From assembly GCA_030789695.1 (NCBI GenBank), contig CM061141.1, positions 199,257,600 to 199,321,599 of the forward strand: 64,000 nucleotides of DNA. Reading direction: 5' to 3'. How positions within the stretch are numbered: position 1 is the first letter of the stretch; each line of letters begins with the position of its first letter. The stretch is from Scilla litardierei (Eukaryota; Streptophyta; Magnoliopsida; Asparagales; Asparagaceae). Made by a program: the position numbers and the translations under genes. Shown piece after piece: positions 10,575 through 22,445 of this stretch. A model generated the notes under the pieces. The model was not told where the DNA came from. It searched no databases and saw only the letters and a program-made list of their open reading frames with translations.

Positions 10575-13172
10575 ACTCAGTACACATATCAGAATATCCC
10601 ATATACGTAGCATGACATTCATACATACACCAATACCACTCTAATATTTATATATATGTCTACCAATACAACCATATACATTCCATAGATCAATCACACT
10701 TAATATTTAGTCCGGTAATACTTACATAGTTCAATCATTTTATACACCATAATAATAGTAATACAGACATCAGCACACATATATTTATAATACCCACCCT
10801 AGTACAAACATTCACCGTATAGTCATACATATGTAACATATATTCACACCCTAGCCTACTACCTACAATTAGTACACCAATACCTATGTACATACATAAT
10901 TAAGATGTACAATAGTCGTGTATACCTCACGGCATGCACGCATGCAACATCCCGCAAAAGCAAGCAATACCAATCAAAATTATAACCATACTACCTATAT
11001 ATATATTACCTATATACTCATGCAACGAAACATAACTACTTACATATAAGCACATATATATCTACCTACGAGCACATACTCATACGTAATAATATATGGG
11101 TCACTCAATAGGCCTACTTACTTAACTATACATACACTTATTATTATCACACCTAGCACACACATAGTTTTTCCAATCATTTTATTTCAACCATCACAAG
11201 TATCTCTAGCTACACACACTCCATTAGATATTCCAACGCTAGCTCTTATATACACAGGCATCCCTAGTATGGTATAGCTAACCACGTACAAATCTATCAA
11301 TAATAACACACAAATAACTTTTATAATATCACGAATAACTCCAAGTACGTATATATTACTCAATAGGCAACATTAATATACTATGGGGGGTATACTCATT
11401 CAAGCTCACGTACACAACTTAGGTACGTGCACAACAACTACCTCACAAGGTCCAAGGGCCTACTAACAACTTAGAGTTGACACAGACATTGACAAGCACT
11501 ATAGCCTAAACAATTTAGAGAGAGGTCGAGGTCGAAAGCGTGACGAGGGAAAGATCGACAAGCACGAAGTCAGATAGGACGAATGCAAGGAGACAGCTTG
11601 GTTGGACGAACATTGGCTCAATGGTGATGTTTAGGTTGAAGGAAAAGGATATAGTGATGCTTGAATAGGATACAGAAAAGAAAATAGGATGAATAGCATA
11701 AGCTAAAATACGCAAAGTCGAAAACGGTTGTACTTTAAAATCCTCGTCGGAGAAGAAAGGTTTGGCGATCGGTAAGACGAGTTGTTCAAAATGAATCTGA
11801 GTCGAATATTCAAACTAATAGAAAAGGGCCTACTGGTTTTAAAATCATTTTTAAAAGGAAGTGAAATCATTTACACAAATATTAAGGACATGGTTTAGGA
11901 AATTTATACGTCAATAATTTAATATAATGTTGCCAAAAAGTTTTGAAAGTCAAAGAATGAAATCAAGTAACGGAAGAATTTAAAATCGGGTTAAATGCTT
12001 TCAAAACTTTGGGCTATGGAAAATTGAAGATAATCAATTTGAAACTACTTTTAGAAAACCAAGGTTTGCCAAAGAATGTAAAACTGATTTACACAAGGTT
12101 CTTAATATACGAGCACAACAAGTCTGGCACGGTTATAAAAATAGTTGAAATCCAATTTGGTTTAGAAATTTTTCTAAAAGCGTGTATGGCGAGCGGAAAG
12201 AGAATAGTAGTAACTTAGCATAAGAATTATCAGGATCGAATAGCAAATCTTTAAAATCAAATCAGGGAGGGTCTGAAGCAGGAAGAGGTTTATGAAAATA
12301 GTAATTTTGCAAAAATCTGAAATAGTGAGAACGACGAGCAAAACCAACTTTTTGAAATCTGAAATTCTATGTGACTTGAAAAGTATATTAAAAGTAAACA
12401 CGATGTATTATTCGAATAACACAAATAAGAGGGAAAATTATAAATCAAATTGGACAAATGGTTCAGAATAAAATTAATATATGAAAGGACGACATGAGTA
12501 CGAAAACATAGGCTGGGAAAAATATTATAAGCTAGAGTTCAAAATTCCGACAACGTTTTTAAAAATTTAAATCAATGAAGAAGTATGAAGTATATTAAAA
12601 TTTTGAACAAATTTAAACCTAGGGAAAGAGGAAATCGAAAGTTACTTTTGGAAGATTCAAGATTGTTACAGAAAGATTTGAAAATTGACGACGATCGTCA
12701 TGGGGCGATCTCGTGAATCGAGGCAAGGAAATTGGTCGGGTGAGCCAAACATACATACACCCAGGATATGAATCAGAAGAGGCTACGGAGAAACTCCTAC
12801 GGTCGACCAACTAAAGATTAGAGACTAGGCGCTAAGACTTCTAAGGTTAGACGGTAAAGAAATGCGTTCAGCTTGGTTCGGAATCGATGAACCCAGGCGA
12901 ACGTCTAAAGGGGATTCTAGGAGTCTAATATGGTCAGGGGTAGACATGAACCACTAAGGTAACTCCTACGATGATTAAATCAATTACCGGAAGGGGGTCT
13001 AACTATCAATCAGAGGCCTCTAACTAGCAAGCACGGACGTCTAACTAAGTCTTCTTACCACCTAGTGTCCTAAGAAAACGACTAAACTCAGGGCTTATGA
13101 CTCGGATGTTGCAATTTATTTAATGGACATTCCGTTATTATCGTTGTTCCGTTAATTCGCAATTGCAAGACT

Positions 13173-13199
13173 GGACCTGCATGGGCCACCAACAAAACC
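13173..13199 (-). other. Primer-binding-like segment
   Basis: In transcript sense, immediately after the LTR end (TGACA), the sequence is GGTTTTGTTGGTGGCCCATG followed by CAGGTCC. The same segment follows LTR ends at 17288, 22472, 31124, 38440 and 47592. Its position is that of a tRNA primer-binding site, but it does not start with the common iMet TGGTATCAGAGC and I cannot assign a tRNA. Confidence 0.6.
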
Positions 13200-16036
13200 T
13201 GTCACGACCCGCTTCCCAAAAATATGGAGGCGAAGCGTGAGAAGGTCCGCTCAGACTTGAAGCTGCAAAGCTGCAAGTCCGATAAGCGTCGATCAAGTTT
13301 TAAAACTGCAGGTCCTTGCAACGCTAACGAAACAAAGATAATAATAATTAAATGAGACAAAAGAAATATCTCAGAATATCCATAAAATAAGTTTCCAACA
13401 TCGCAGAAAAGCCACCAGGCTAAAATAAAAGAGTCTAAAGGAGGCCCAGCATGGCCAACAAAAGTACAAAGTACGAAAATAAGGAAAAGGTGCAAGCACC
13501 GACAACTAACAGCAACCTAAAGTAAAAGTAGCTCCACAGTCACTAAGACTGGTCTCCGGTGTCCTCGTACTCCTCAACGAACGTAGGCTCAGTCTCAGCG
13601 TCAGCAAACACCTCGTCCTCAGCAACTGTCTCTGACTCAGGGTCTAACATGTGGCACCCAAAAGAGCAAGGGGCACATGTCAGCAAGTCTGGAAGACTTG
13701 TGCAAGTGAAACTGAAAGGTGGTAAAAGTAAAGCAACCTAGCAGTTCTAGCATGAATGCGATGACATGGCAGTTTAAAGTAATGAGTGCAACAAGTAAAG
13801 TAAAGTAAGGTAAGGTAAAGTACGAGCATGGCATGGCATTCGCAAGACAAGTACAAGACAAGAAAAGTAAGCACCGCGTGCACAGAGTTCACGCCTTACA
13901 GCTAAAGAGGCTGTACGGGCACACTTTTACGCTGAGTGGTCGCTCAACCCTACCCCTCCACGTGTATCGGGCATTGGTTTCTGGCCAACACATGAGGCCC
14001 GCTTCTGGTCCACGAGCCAGGAAGTGTGTAAACAAGTATGGCGTAGGGGTGCACCTAGCCAGTCAAGTAGTACAAGGACAAGTATTGTAGCGTGTGCTAC
14101 GATGCAACAATCAATGCATGGATGACATGGCATGGCAAGTAGTAAAGCGTACAAGTAAGAAAAGTAAACGTGACAGTTTAGCATGCATGAATGACAAGTT
14201 TAATGGTTGGATCTAGCTTCGTTGTCAAGCTAGATCATTTAGGTGACGGATCTAGTTTCGTTGTCAAACTAGATCAAATAGGCGTCTAGCCAGCTATCAT
14301 TTCACTGACTAGTCTCTTTTACGCTAAAAGCAAGTAAGTGGCCTAAAAACATGGCCCTACACAAGAGATGGCAAGTTTCACTTGCCTGCAACTATCACGT
14401 CAAGAAAACACCGTCCAACGAGTCCAAAGTCACGATTCCTACGTGCACAAGTCCACCGGCCTAAAGTCCATATTATTAATCTTCATTAGTGAATTTAAAA
14501 CTTTTAAAATACTTTAAAAATACTGATTTTAGTCTTGATTAGCATGCAATTGGGTTGGGGGTCCTAGGGGTGTAAAACGTTACCTCAACACGACGCGAAA
14601 GCTACACCGGCGTCGGGTAGCGACGCCGGGGGTTGGAATAATAAGATCGCGCTCCAAGTCCAGATTCCAATTAGATTCCTCGCTGGAAATTCAGAGCAAT
14701 CAACCCGGGGCGACGATTCCAGATTCCAAAGCTCGCACGTGCGACGACGGGCTACGACGTGCGGCGACGTCGTACGCGACGGATCCTCAAAGAGCAAGCA
14801 CCTAGGTGGGGCCCACAGTAGTCCTAGGGACCTTTGGGGAACCCACAATACCTCTGGAGGACTTGGGGGGCCCACGGAGGCAAGCGGTGCGACGGATGCG
14901 GGGTTGCGACAAGTGGCCGTCGGTCGTACACAGCCAATGCGGGGACTTGGCTCGGTCAGACACGGGGGCGGCGCTGTTGCAACGTTGGGGGTCGGTCGCA
15001 GCAGCGGGGGCGGTCGTTTCCTTCGGTCAGACACGGTGGCGGCTTCGGTCGTTCGCTTGGGATGCGGGGTTGCAGCGTTGCAGCGATGCAGCGCTCGGGC
15101 GTTCGGTCACAGCGGGCGTTGCCTTCGGTCGGGCACGGAGCGGAGCGGGGCGACAGAGCGGCACGGCAGCGGGTCGGTGCGGTGCGGATGGTCGGGCGGT
15201 TCTCTCGGTCTGACCGAGAGGCCCTATCGGTCAAGCGGGGGAGCGGGCGGGGTTGGTGCTGCGGTGCGGAGCGACGAGAATGCGGGCGGGGCGGCCGGTC
15301 AGAGCGGGTGGATGCGGGGGATTTCCTCGGTCGTGCGGGGTGCTGAACGTCGCAATGTTGCGACGATTCGTCGCAACGTCCAAAATGACTTTGGAAGAGG
15401 CTAGGGCTAATTTCTTTGGAAAATAGAACTTGCTAGGGGTTGCTTATATAGTATAGGTGGGTTGACTTGGTCTAGGGCTAAATCTAATAGGATTAGAATT
15501 CAAAAAGATTTGAAATTTGAATTTAAACTTCTCCAACCCAATCTAGGATTTGACCTAGTCCAAATGAGCTGGAAATTGGCTCAAAAATTCTTTAAAATGT
15601 TTTAAACTCAAATAAATTTTATTTGCCCGAAATTAATTTAAAAATAAATTATTAAAAATAATATAAAACTTGTAAAAATCATAAAAGTGGTCAAATAAAC
15701 TCCAAAAATTATAAAATAAATATCGGGGTGATCGTGGTGGCTAGAGTGAGCTAACTAAGAAGACGGATCTCAGATTCGACGTCGGACGACGAAACTAAAA
15801 ATAGAAACGTCTCCCGTCAAGAGTGAGAATCGTCACGTCTCATCGAGTAAGTTTAAATTGTGGGAAAATGACTCGAGGAACGTCGTTCCAAATTAGTGCC
15901 ACAATTTAATACTCTCAGAGACGTTCACAACGGCATATCACACGAAAGTGTTCACAACCAAGCAAAGTCTAGAACAAACACGTGCACGGCCAAAAGCACG
16001 TGCACGAACAACGTACGACGAAAAGTGGTCGTTACA
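13200..16036 (-). repeat. Type A LTR, right (5' LTR)
   Basis: It has the same length as the left copy and nearly the same sequence; differences seen include positions equivalent to 8521, 8870, 8947, 9138, 9336 and 9449. The stem-loop block is at 14210-14386 and the perfect hairpin at 15202-15220. The 5' LTR is the right one because the element runs on minus. Confidence 0.95.
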
Positions 16037-16041
16037 CTCGC
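16037..16041. repeat. Target site duplication CTCGC (right)
   Basis: This is the second copy of the five-base duplication created on insertion of the 6788-16036 element into gypsy gag. Confidence 0.95.
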
Positions 16042-17143
16042 TCTCCACACCGGTCATCAGAAAAGCCTGCCTCCTCGACGGAAAAGCCTGCTGAAAAGCC
16101 TGCCTCTGTGAAACAAGAGCTGCTCCACGTCCAGTAGGAACCGACGCTCTCTGCTGCAACGGCTATGCTGCAACAGGTACCCTCCAAGGCTCCTTGATAC
16201 TCGGACAATCCTTCAGAGAATGTGAAGCATCACCACAGCCCAAACACTGAGCCAAGAGCCTCCGGCACTGGTCCTTCACATGACCCGGCTTGCCACAATG
16301 ATTGCAAGTCTTCAGAATAGGCCCACCTGGCCTCTTGAACTGAGCTGGCTGGTTGGGCCATAGACCAAGCCTAACCACTGCCCTGGCCTGCTCCACAGGC
16401 CTCTTCCCAGCAACAGAAACATGTTCTCTCCTTTGACTCAGGTTCATCTCCTGCCTCCTCGCAGCGACCAGAACCTTCTGATAAGATTCCAGATCAGAGG
16501 AAGACACAAAACTCTGAAGCACCAAAGCAAGTCCCTGCAGGAACCTCTGAGCCCTCTCATCAGCATCCTGCACCATCTTCGACACGAACCGACTCAGCCT
16601 AGTGAACTCTTGGTGGTACTGGTCCACCAACGAGCTCCCTTGCTTCAGCTCAATAAAACGCTGCAGCATCTCCTTCCTAGCAGCCTTCGGAAAGAACTCC
16701 TCATCAAACCTGGACTTAAAGATAGCCCAAGCTATCGGCTCCACCAGCATCTTCTCTTCCGCATCCCACCAGTTCCGAGCATTATCCTTGAGTTGCCACT
16801 TTGCCAAATCAACCCATCCAGCTGGGGTGATCTTGGCCATCTTCAAATTATCCTCTATGTTCCGAATCCACTCATCGGCAGCCAGAGGACCCTCAGACCC
16901 ATCAAAATATGTGGGACCCAGCTCCCGAAATTGCTTCGCTCCCGGCTCGGAGCGAGGGGCCTCCGGAAGTGCCTGGGCAGCTCGAGCAAGTGGAGCATTC
17001 TGGACTTGCAAGAGCACGCCCTGCTGCACCTGCATCATCTGAAGCATCATCCGCATCATCTCCCCATTGGTGGGCTCCTGCTCAGGCTCCTCGTCATGAG
17101 GGGGCGCGCTACCACCACCACAGGTAAATCGTCTTCATGCCAT
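16042..17143 (-). pseudogene. Ty3/gypsy gag (left copy), nonsense mutations
   Basis: The product is the capsid/nucleocapsid precursor. The start codon at 17143 matches the start of the right copy at 22333, but codon 3 is TGA instead of AGA. Downstream the protein is open for about 300 residues: the FREL-GP-YFDGSEGPLAADEW block and the retrotransposon-gag core (WWDAEEKM, FFPKAARKEMLQRFIELKQG), then a CCHC knuckle (CNHCGKPGHVKDQC) followed by a second C-x2-C motif (CLGCGDASHSLKDC). A TAG at about 16162 replaces a CAG codon of the other copy. The remainder continues at 6787 after the inserted element. It sits downstream of the LTR at 17289, which served as its 5' LTR. Confidence 0.9.
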
Positions 17144-18327
17144 CTAATGACGCAGAAAACGAAACAAATTAGACTCATAGCTTATGACTCGGATGTCGAA
17201 CTTAGTTTATTGGACATTCTAACATTATTATCGTTATTCCGACAATTCGAAGCTACAGAATGGACCTGCATGGGCCACCAACAAAACCTGTCACACACCG
17301 CTTCCCTAAAATGGAGGCGAGACGTGAGAAGGTACGAACAGGCGTGGAGCTGTGAAGCCTCACGCCTGATAAGCGTCAATAAAACAAGTGCAGGTCCCTG
17401 TAAGCATAAACGGAATAACAATAATAACACAAGGAGATACAGAAATAAGATTCCAAATCTCAGAATTGTCCAACATTAAAATTAAGTTCAACATTCAGAA
17501 AAGCCACTAGGCTAAAAGAAAGAGTCTAAAGGCCCAGAACATGGCCAACAAAACATACATAACAAAGTATAGGTGCTACGCACCGACAAATACAGCAGTC
17601 AAAACAAAAGGGAAAGCTCAACGAAGACACTAGGACTGGTCCCCGGTGTCCACGTACTCCTTGATGATCGCAGGTTCTGACTCAGCGTCAGCGAACACCA
17701 CGTCCTCACCAACGAACTCTGGCTCAGGATCTAACATGTGTCACCCAAAAGAGAGAGGGGCACATGTCAGCAAGTCTAAAAGATTTGGGCAAGGAAACTG
17801 AAAGTAAACTAACAACCTAACAGTTCAAGTAGGATGCAATGACATGACATTTAAGTATGATGCAACAATTAAAAGGACAAGAAGGGACAAGCACGCACGA
17901 TGTAGCAAAAGCTACCAAATCGCTAATTCACGAATCACTTATCACGATCTCCACTTATCACGAATCACTTATCACGATTTTCACTTTGTGCTCAGAGTTT
18001 CCGTCTTTTGGCTAGAGTGGCTGATCGGGCCAACTCCTAAGCTCAAGCGATCGTTTAACCCTACCCCTCCACGTGTATCGAGCGTTGGGATTAGAAACAC
18101 ACTATGCTCGCTTCTGGATCACGAGACAGGAAGTGTATTTGGCATAGGGGTGCACCTAGCCTCAAGTCACGATGTAGGAGTCAAAATCCTACTCGCCGCA
18201 GCTTATATTTTAAAGTAGCGTGTGCTACACAAACACGATGAACAAGCAAGTATGCAATGACATGAACAGATATTCGCGTACCGTTAATTGAAATTAAACA
18301 TGACATGCAAGCATGATGGAGGTGACG

Positions 18328-18464
18328 GATCTAGCTTCGTTGTCAAGCTAGGGCAAAGGCGTCTAGGCAACTATCCTTTCACTGCCTAGTCTCTTTTACG
18401 CTAAAACAAGTAAATGGCCTAGAACATGGCCTATAACCCTAAAAGGCAAGTTTCACTTGCCTAG
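18328..18464 (-). other. Conserved stem-loop block (type B, middle)
   Basis: It holds the GGCAAGTGAAACTTGCC hairpin (near 18445-18461), the CTAGGCAG-loop-CTGCCTAG hairpin (one arm decayed, reading ggcaa), and one GACAACG-loop hairpin with a partly decayed outer stem. The intact sister is at 23511-23644. Compared with type A, the fifth pair of the second stem is G-C instead of U-G. Confidence 0.65.
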
Positions 18465-18949
18465 CACCAAGGATGACGATCACGAAGGTTCGTCTCACAA
18501 ACGCTAATCTACGGGGAAAGTCGCTGTTAAGGAGGAATAATCATCAAAACAACATCCATTTTCATTAGGGTTTCACAAAAACATAAATGGGTTATGAGAA
18601 TATTAAGAGATCGATTTATTACCGAATCGTTAGCGGAAGAACGATGTCGAGCAAGCACGGCGACGGAAGAACGATCCGGGAAACTAGGGTTTAGATCTAG
18701 AAATGGGGAGAAAATCTGGAGAAATGGGATTTTGGGGGGTTTTTTGGGGGTTTTTCGGCGACCTAGAGGTGGTGGCCGGCCAAAATGGAGAGGGAGAGGA
18801 GCTCTTGATGAAGGAGGAAGGCTAGGGTTCGATGGATGATGATTTGGGGAAGAAGGAGGCTCAGGAGAAATGAAAGAAGAAAAGAAAAACGTTTGGGGGG
18901 TTTAAATAGGCACAGCCGGCGGCTGAGCAAACCCTATGTTTACGACAAC

Positions 18950-19380
18950 AGTTAGTCGGTCAAAGAAGGGTTGTTGACCGACTAGTTTAACAACTAGTCG
19001 GTCGGTTGACCAACTGTGACCGACTAAAACCAAACAGTAACTCAGGTTGTCGAAATGGTCAAGGAATTAGTCGGTTAAAGAACAATGACTGACCGACTAG
19101 TTTGCAACCTAGTCGGTCGGTGGTTGTTCTTGGACCGACAAACGACAAACAGTAACTTAGGTAAAATTGATTGAAGGAACTAGTCGGTCTGAGAGCAAGT
19201 TCTGACCGACTAGTTTCACATCTAGTCGGTCGGTGGTTGTTCTTAGACCGACTAAGAGTAAACAGTAACTCCTGTACAATTGATTCAATGAACTAGTCGG
19301 TTCCAGTAGAGTTCCTGACCGACTAGATCTCAATCTAGTCGGTTGGTCCCCCTTCTTGAACCAACTAAAGTGCACTAAAA
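18950..19380 (-). repeat. U3 array of AGTCGGTC/GACCGACT dyads
   Basis: Four diverged units of about 110 bp start near 18954, 19071, 19183 and 19294. Each contains agtcggt, gaccgacta and ctagtcggtcggt, that is several copies of ACCGAC on both strands arranged as inverted repeats, and most end in aaacagtaact. The array lies upstream of the TATA-like sequence in transcript sense, the normal place of LTR enhancers. ACCGAC fits the DRE/CRT core RCCGAC bound by plant DREB/CBF factors; that link is inference. Confidence 0.75.
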
Positions 19381-19662
19381 GTGCCGAATCGAAGCGCGAA
19401 GCTTCGGGAAGATTCCTACGGCTTCTAGGATCACTCTAACTCTGAAATATGAGCGACTTGAAGTTCGTCATGAGTGACTTACTCCAAGATCAACGATTCT
19501 AAGGAATAAGCTAGAAAGTCACGACGAAATGATCGAAAACCACACATAAGGAGAAAATCCACCAAAACATATAATATAATATAGATAATCCAAATACATG
19601 AAAACCTGTCTTTACATCCTCCCCAACTTAAGAAAAATTCCGTCCTCGGAATTTCCCAACAC

Positions 19663-21092
19663 TCACGTGTCCGAGAACAAAAGTGGGAAACGCTCTCGCA
19701 TCTCATCCTCATTCTCCCGAGTCGACTCCCCAGGCGAGCCGTGTCGCCACATCACCCTCACAAGATTGACAACCTTGTTCCGAAGTGACTTCTGACGCCT
19801 GTCCAAAATCTGCACCGGCTGCTGGTCATACGTCATATCTGGGCGAACGGTAATCTCCGAGAAATTCACAGCATGAGATGGATCGCTAATGTATCGACGA
19901 AGCTGCGACACATGGAAAACATTGTGAACTCCTTCCAAAGACGGCGACAAGGCTAAGCGGTAGGCTACCTCACCAACATTCTCCAGAATGTCAAACGGTC
20001 CAATGTATCGCGGGCTCAACTTCCCTCGCTTCCCAAAGCGAATCACACCACGATTCGGGGAAATCTTCAAGAACACATGGTCGCCCGGTTGAAACTCCAA
20101 AGGACGCCGTTTAGCATCCGCCCAATGCTTAAAACGGTCCTGAGCAATCCTCAACCTCTCCCGAATGTTCCTGACAACATCCACGGCCTCCACAATCATC
20201 TCAGGTCCCAACAGCTCCCGATCACCAACGTCATCCCAACTCAACGGCGATCGACATTTCCTCCCATAAAGCGCGGCAAAAGGCGCCATGCCAATACTCG
20301 CCTGGAAGCTGTTATTGTAGGAAAACTCTACCAGATGTAGATGGTCCTCCCACGAACCCTTGAAATCCAACATGCACGCCCTCAGCATGTCTTCCAAGAT
20401 CTGAATCGTCCTCTTGGACTGGCCATCTATCTGCGGATGGTACACCATGCTGAAACTCAGACGCGTACCCAAACTCTTCTGCAAAAGCTCATCCAGCTGC
20501 TTCCGCAATTCCTCCAGCTCAGCGGGTGCCATACGATATGGTGCCTTCGAAATTGGCTGCGCTCCCGGAACAAGATCAATAGAAAATTCCAGAGCTCAAT
20601 CAGGTGGCAATCCAGACATCTCCTCGGGGAAGATGTCATCAAAGTCCCGCACAACCGCTGGCCTCTCCAGCTCCATCTGCATAGCCACAATCTCCACCGG
20701 CCTGGCCCGAAATCTGACAGGACCAAGCGAACTGCTACCTCGGCTGAACTCAAATACTGGATGTCCGGGAATCTCGAACACCGCCTTCTTCCTCCGACAG
20801 TCGATCGTAGCATAGAAGCTCGCAAGCCAATCCATCCCAAGGACCGCATCATAGTTGACGATGTCGTGGACAATTAAATCAGCGTAAAGCTCATGCCCAC
20901 AGACCACCAACGAGCAAGAATTGCAACCAAGATGCACCGAGACCACGCCATTCCCTGTAACGATATTCCAACTCTTGGAAAGAGGGGACGTCGACAAGGA
21001 ATGCTTCTCCACGAAGCTCTGAGAAATAGTGCACATCGATGCACCAGAGCCAAAGAGGACTCGTGCAGGAAAAGTACACACCAAAACCACAC
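19663..21092 (-). pseudogene. Ty3/gypsy protease and truncated pol
   Basis: The reading starts after the intron-like segment. Protease comes first: VLFGSGASMCTIS at about 21050-21085, where the catalytic Asp of the usual D-S-G is Gly. The linker to RT (DFDDIFPEEMSGLPPD) ends in a TGA at 20594-20596. In frame after it come the first RT residues ([15 protein letters not shown]), then at 20476-20487 the sequence jumps to the end of integrase ([19 protein letters not shown], the GPFDILE chromodomain-proximal block). So all RT catalytic motifs, RNase H and most of integrase are missing, roughly 2 kb by comparison with family length. The stop at 19663 is about 45 bases from the polypurine tract. 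Confidence 0.88.
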
Positions 21093-21203
21093 CTACAAAC
21101 AGTCTAACAATCAAGCCCTAGTCTAGCAACAATCATATTTAAGTAATCAACATAATCTAACAAACAAAGCCAAATAAAAAGGAACAGCTAGATTGAGGAT
21201 TAC
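21093..21203 (-). other. Putative 111-bp intron between gag and protease
   Basis: On minus it begins GTAATCC and ends TTTGTAG. Joining the flanks keeps the frame (DEIIAG then VVLVCTF), whereas the segment itself contains stops in all readings. The same boundaries exist in the left copy (6650-6760 region), so it is fixed in the family and not a random insertion. Splicing is inferred only. Confidence 0.5.
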
Positions 21204-22333
21204 CAGCGATAATCTCATCCATAGCCTCGCTCTCCACAGCGGTCATCAGAAAAGCCTGCATCCTCGACGGAAAAGCCTGCTGAAAAGCATGCCTCTGTGG
21301 AACAAGAGCTGATCCACGTCCAGCAGGAACAGACGCTCTCTGCTGCAACGGCTGTACTGCAACAGGTGCCATCCAAGGCTACTTGATACTCAGATAATCC
21401 TTCAGAGAATGTGAAGCATCACCACAGCCCAAACACTGACCCAAGAGCCTCCGGCACTGGTCCTTCACATGACCCGGCTTGCCACAATGATTGCAAGTCT
21501 TCAGAACAGGCCCACCTGGCCTCTTGAACTGAACTGGCTGGTTGGGCCTGAGACCAGGCCTAACCACTGCCCTGGCCTGCTCCACAGGCCTCTTCCCAGC
21601 ACCAGAAACATGTCCTCTCCTCTGACTCAGGTTCAGCTCATGCCTCCTCGCAGCGACCAGAACCTTCTGATAAGATTCCAGATCAGAGGAAGACACAAAA
21701 CTCTAAAGCTCCAAAGCAAGTCCCTGGAGGAACCTCTGAGCCCTCTCATCAGCATCTTGCACCATCTTCGGCGCGAATCGACTCAGCCTAGTGAACTCTT
21801 GGTGGTACTGGTCCACCGATGAGCTCCCCTTGCTTCAGCTCAATAAAACGCTGCAGCATCTCCTTCCTAGTAGCCTTCAGAGAGAACTCCTCATCAAACC
21901 TGGAATTAAAGGTAGCCCAAGCTATCGGCTCCACCAGCATCTTTTCTTCCACATCCCACCAGTTCCGAGCATTATCCTTGAGTTGCCTCTTCGCCAAATC
22001 AACCCATCCAGCCGGGTTGATCTTGGCCATCTTCAAGTTATCATCTATGTTTCGAATCCACTCATCGGCAGCCAGAGGACCCTCAGACCCATCAAAATAT
22101 ACGGGACCCAGCTCCCGAAATTGCTTCGCTCCCGGCTCGGAGCGAGGGGCCTCCGGAAGTGCCCGGGCAGCTCGAGCAAGTGGAGCATTCTGGACTTGCA
22201 AGAGCACGCCCTGCTGCACCTGCATCATCTGAAGCATCATCCGCATCATCTCCCCATTGGTGGGCTCCCGCTCAGGCTCCTTGTCATGAGGGGGCGCGCT
22301 ACCACCACCACGGGTAAATCGTCTTCTTGCCAT
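21204..22333 (-). pseudogene. Ty3/gypsy gag (right copy), frameshifted
   Basis: It starts MARRRFTRGGGSAPP at 22333 with an intact third codon, unlike the left copy. The gag core is open to about 21829, where an extra C in a run of four causes a frameshift (the left copy has three). Further TAG stops replace CAG near 21704 and GAG near 21377. The CCHC knuckle CNHCGKPGHVKDQC and a second C-x2-C motif are retained at 21430-21500. The two gag copies carry different lesions, so they decayed separately. Confidence 0.9.
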
Positions 22334-22445
22334 CTAATGACGCAAAAAACGAAACAAATTAGACTCATAGCTTATGACTCGGATGTCGAACTTAGTTTAT
22401 TGGACATTCTAACATTATTATCATTATTCCGACAATTCACAGCAT

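Larger units (their letters stand above)
9625..13199 (-). other. Non-coding interior of type A element
   Basis: No reading frame of note and no retroelement domain is present in 3.6 kb. From the left: the polypurine tract (tcctccccacctt on plus, 9625-9637), about 1.8 kb of A/T-rich sequence dominated by cacatacata-like and tatata runs, a perfect 20-bp palindrome at 10555, then about 1.7 kb of A-rich sequence ending in the primer-binding-like segment at 13173-13199. The same order and sequence recur in the type C, D and E interiors, so the absence of coding sequence is a shared property, not decay of one copy. Confidence 0.9.
6788..16036 (-). mobile_element. Complete non-coding LTR retrotransposon (type A, LARD-like)
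   Basis: Two 2,837-bp LTRs (6788-9624 and 13200-16036) bound a 3,575-bp interior and are flanked by CTCGC. On the minus strand the LTR runs TGTAACGACC to GGGTCGTGACA. The polypurine tract adjoins the left LTR, and the conserved primer-binding-like segment adjoins the right LTR, so transcription is leftward. The interior has no gag or pol, so this is a large non-autonomous element in the LARD sense. Its LTR ends and priming signals match those of the gag/pol-bearing element at 17289-24820, which suggests that lineage supplied the proteins. I noticed about eight substitutions between the LTRs, so the insertion is recent. It is inserted in gypsy gag. Confidence 0.95.
17289..19616 (-). repeat. 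Type B LTR, middle (shared)
   Basis: It runs from TGTCACACACCGC to GTCTTTACA on plus. The left end has drifted from the usual TGTCACGCCCCGC and the right from GTCGTTACA. It contains the stem-loop block at 18328-18464, a TATA-like TATTTAAA (minus) at about 18901, and the ACCGAC dyad array at 18950-19380. It acts as the 3' LTR of the interior to its right and the 5' LTR of the gag to its left. Confidence 0.92.

Noticed and set aside
16421..17479. 352-residue plus-strand frame opposite gag
   Set aside because: It is the antisense of a clear gag protein and runs on into the LTR; the same shadow exists opposite the second gag copy.
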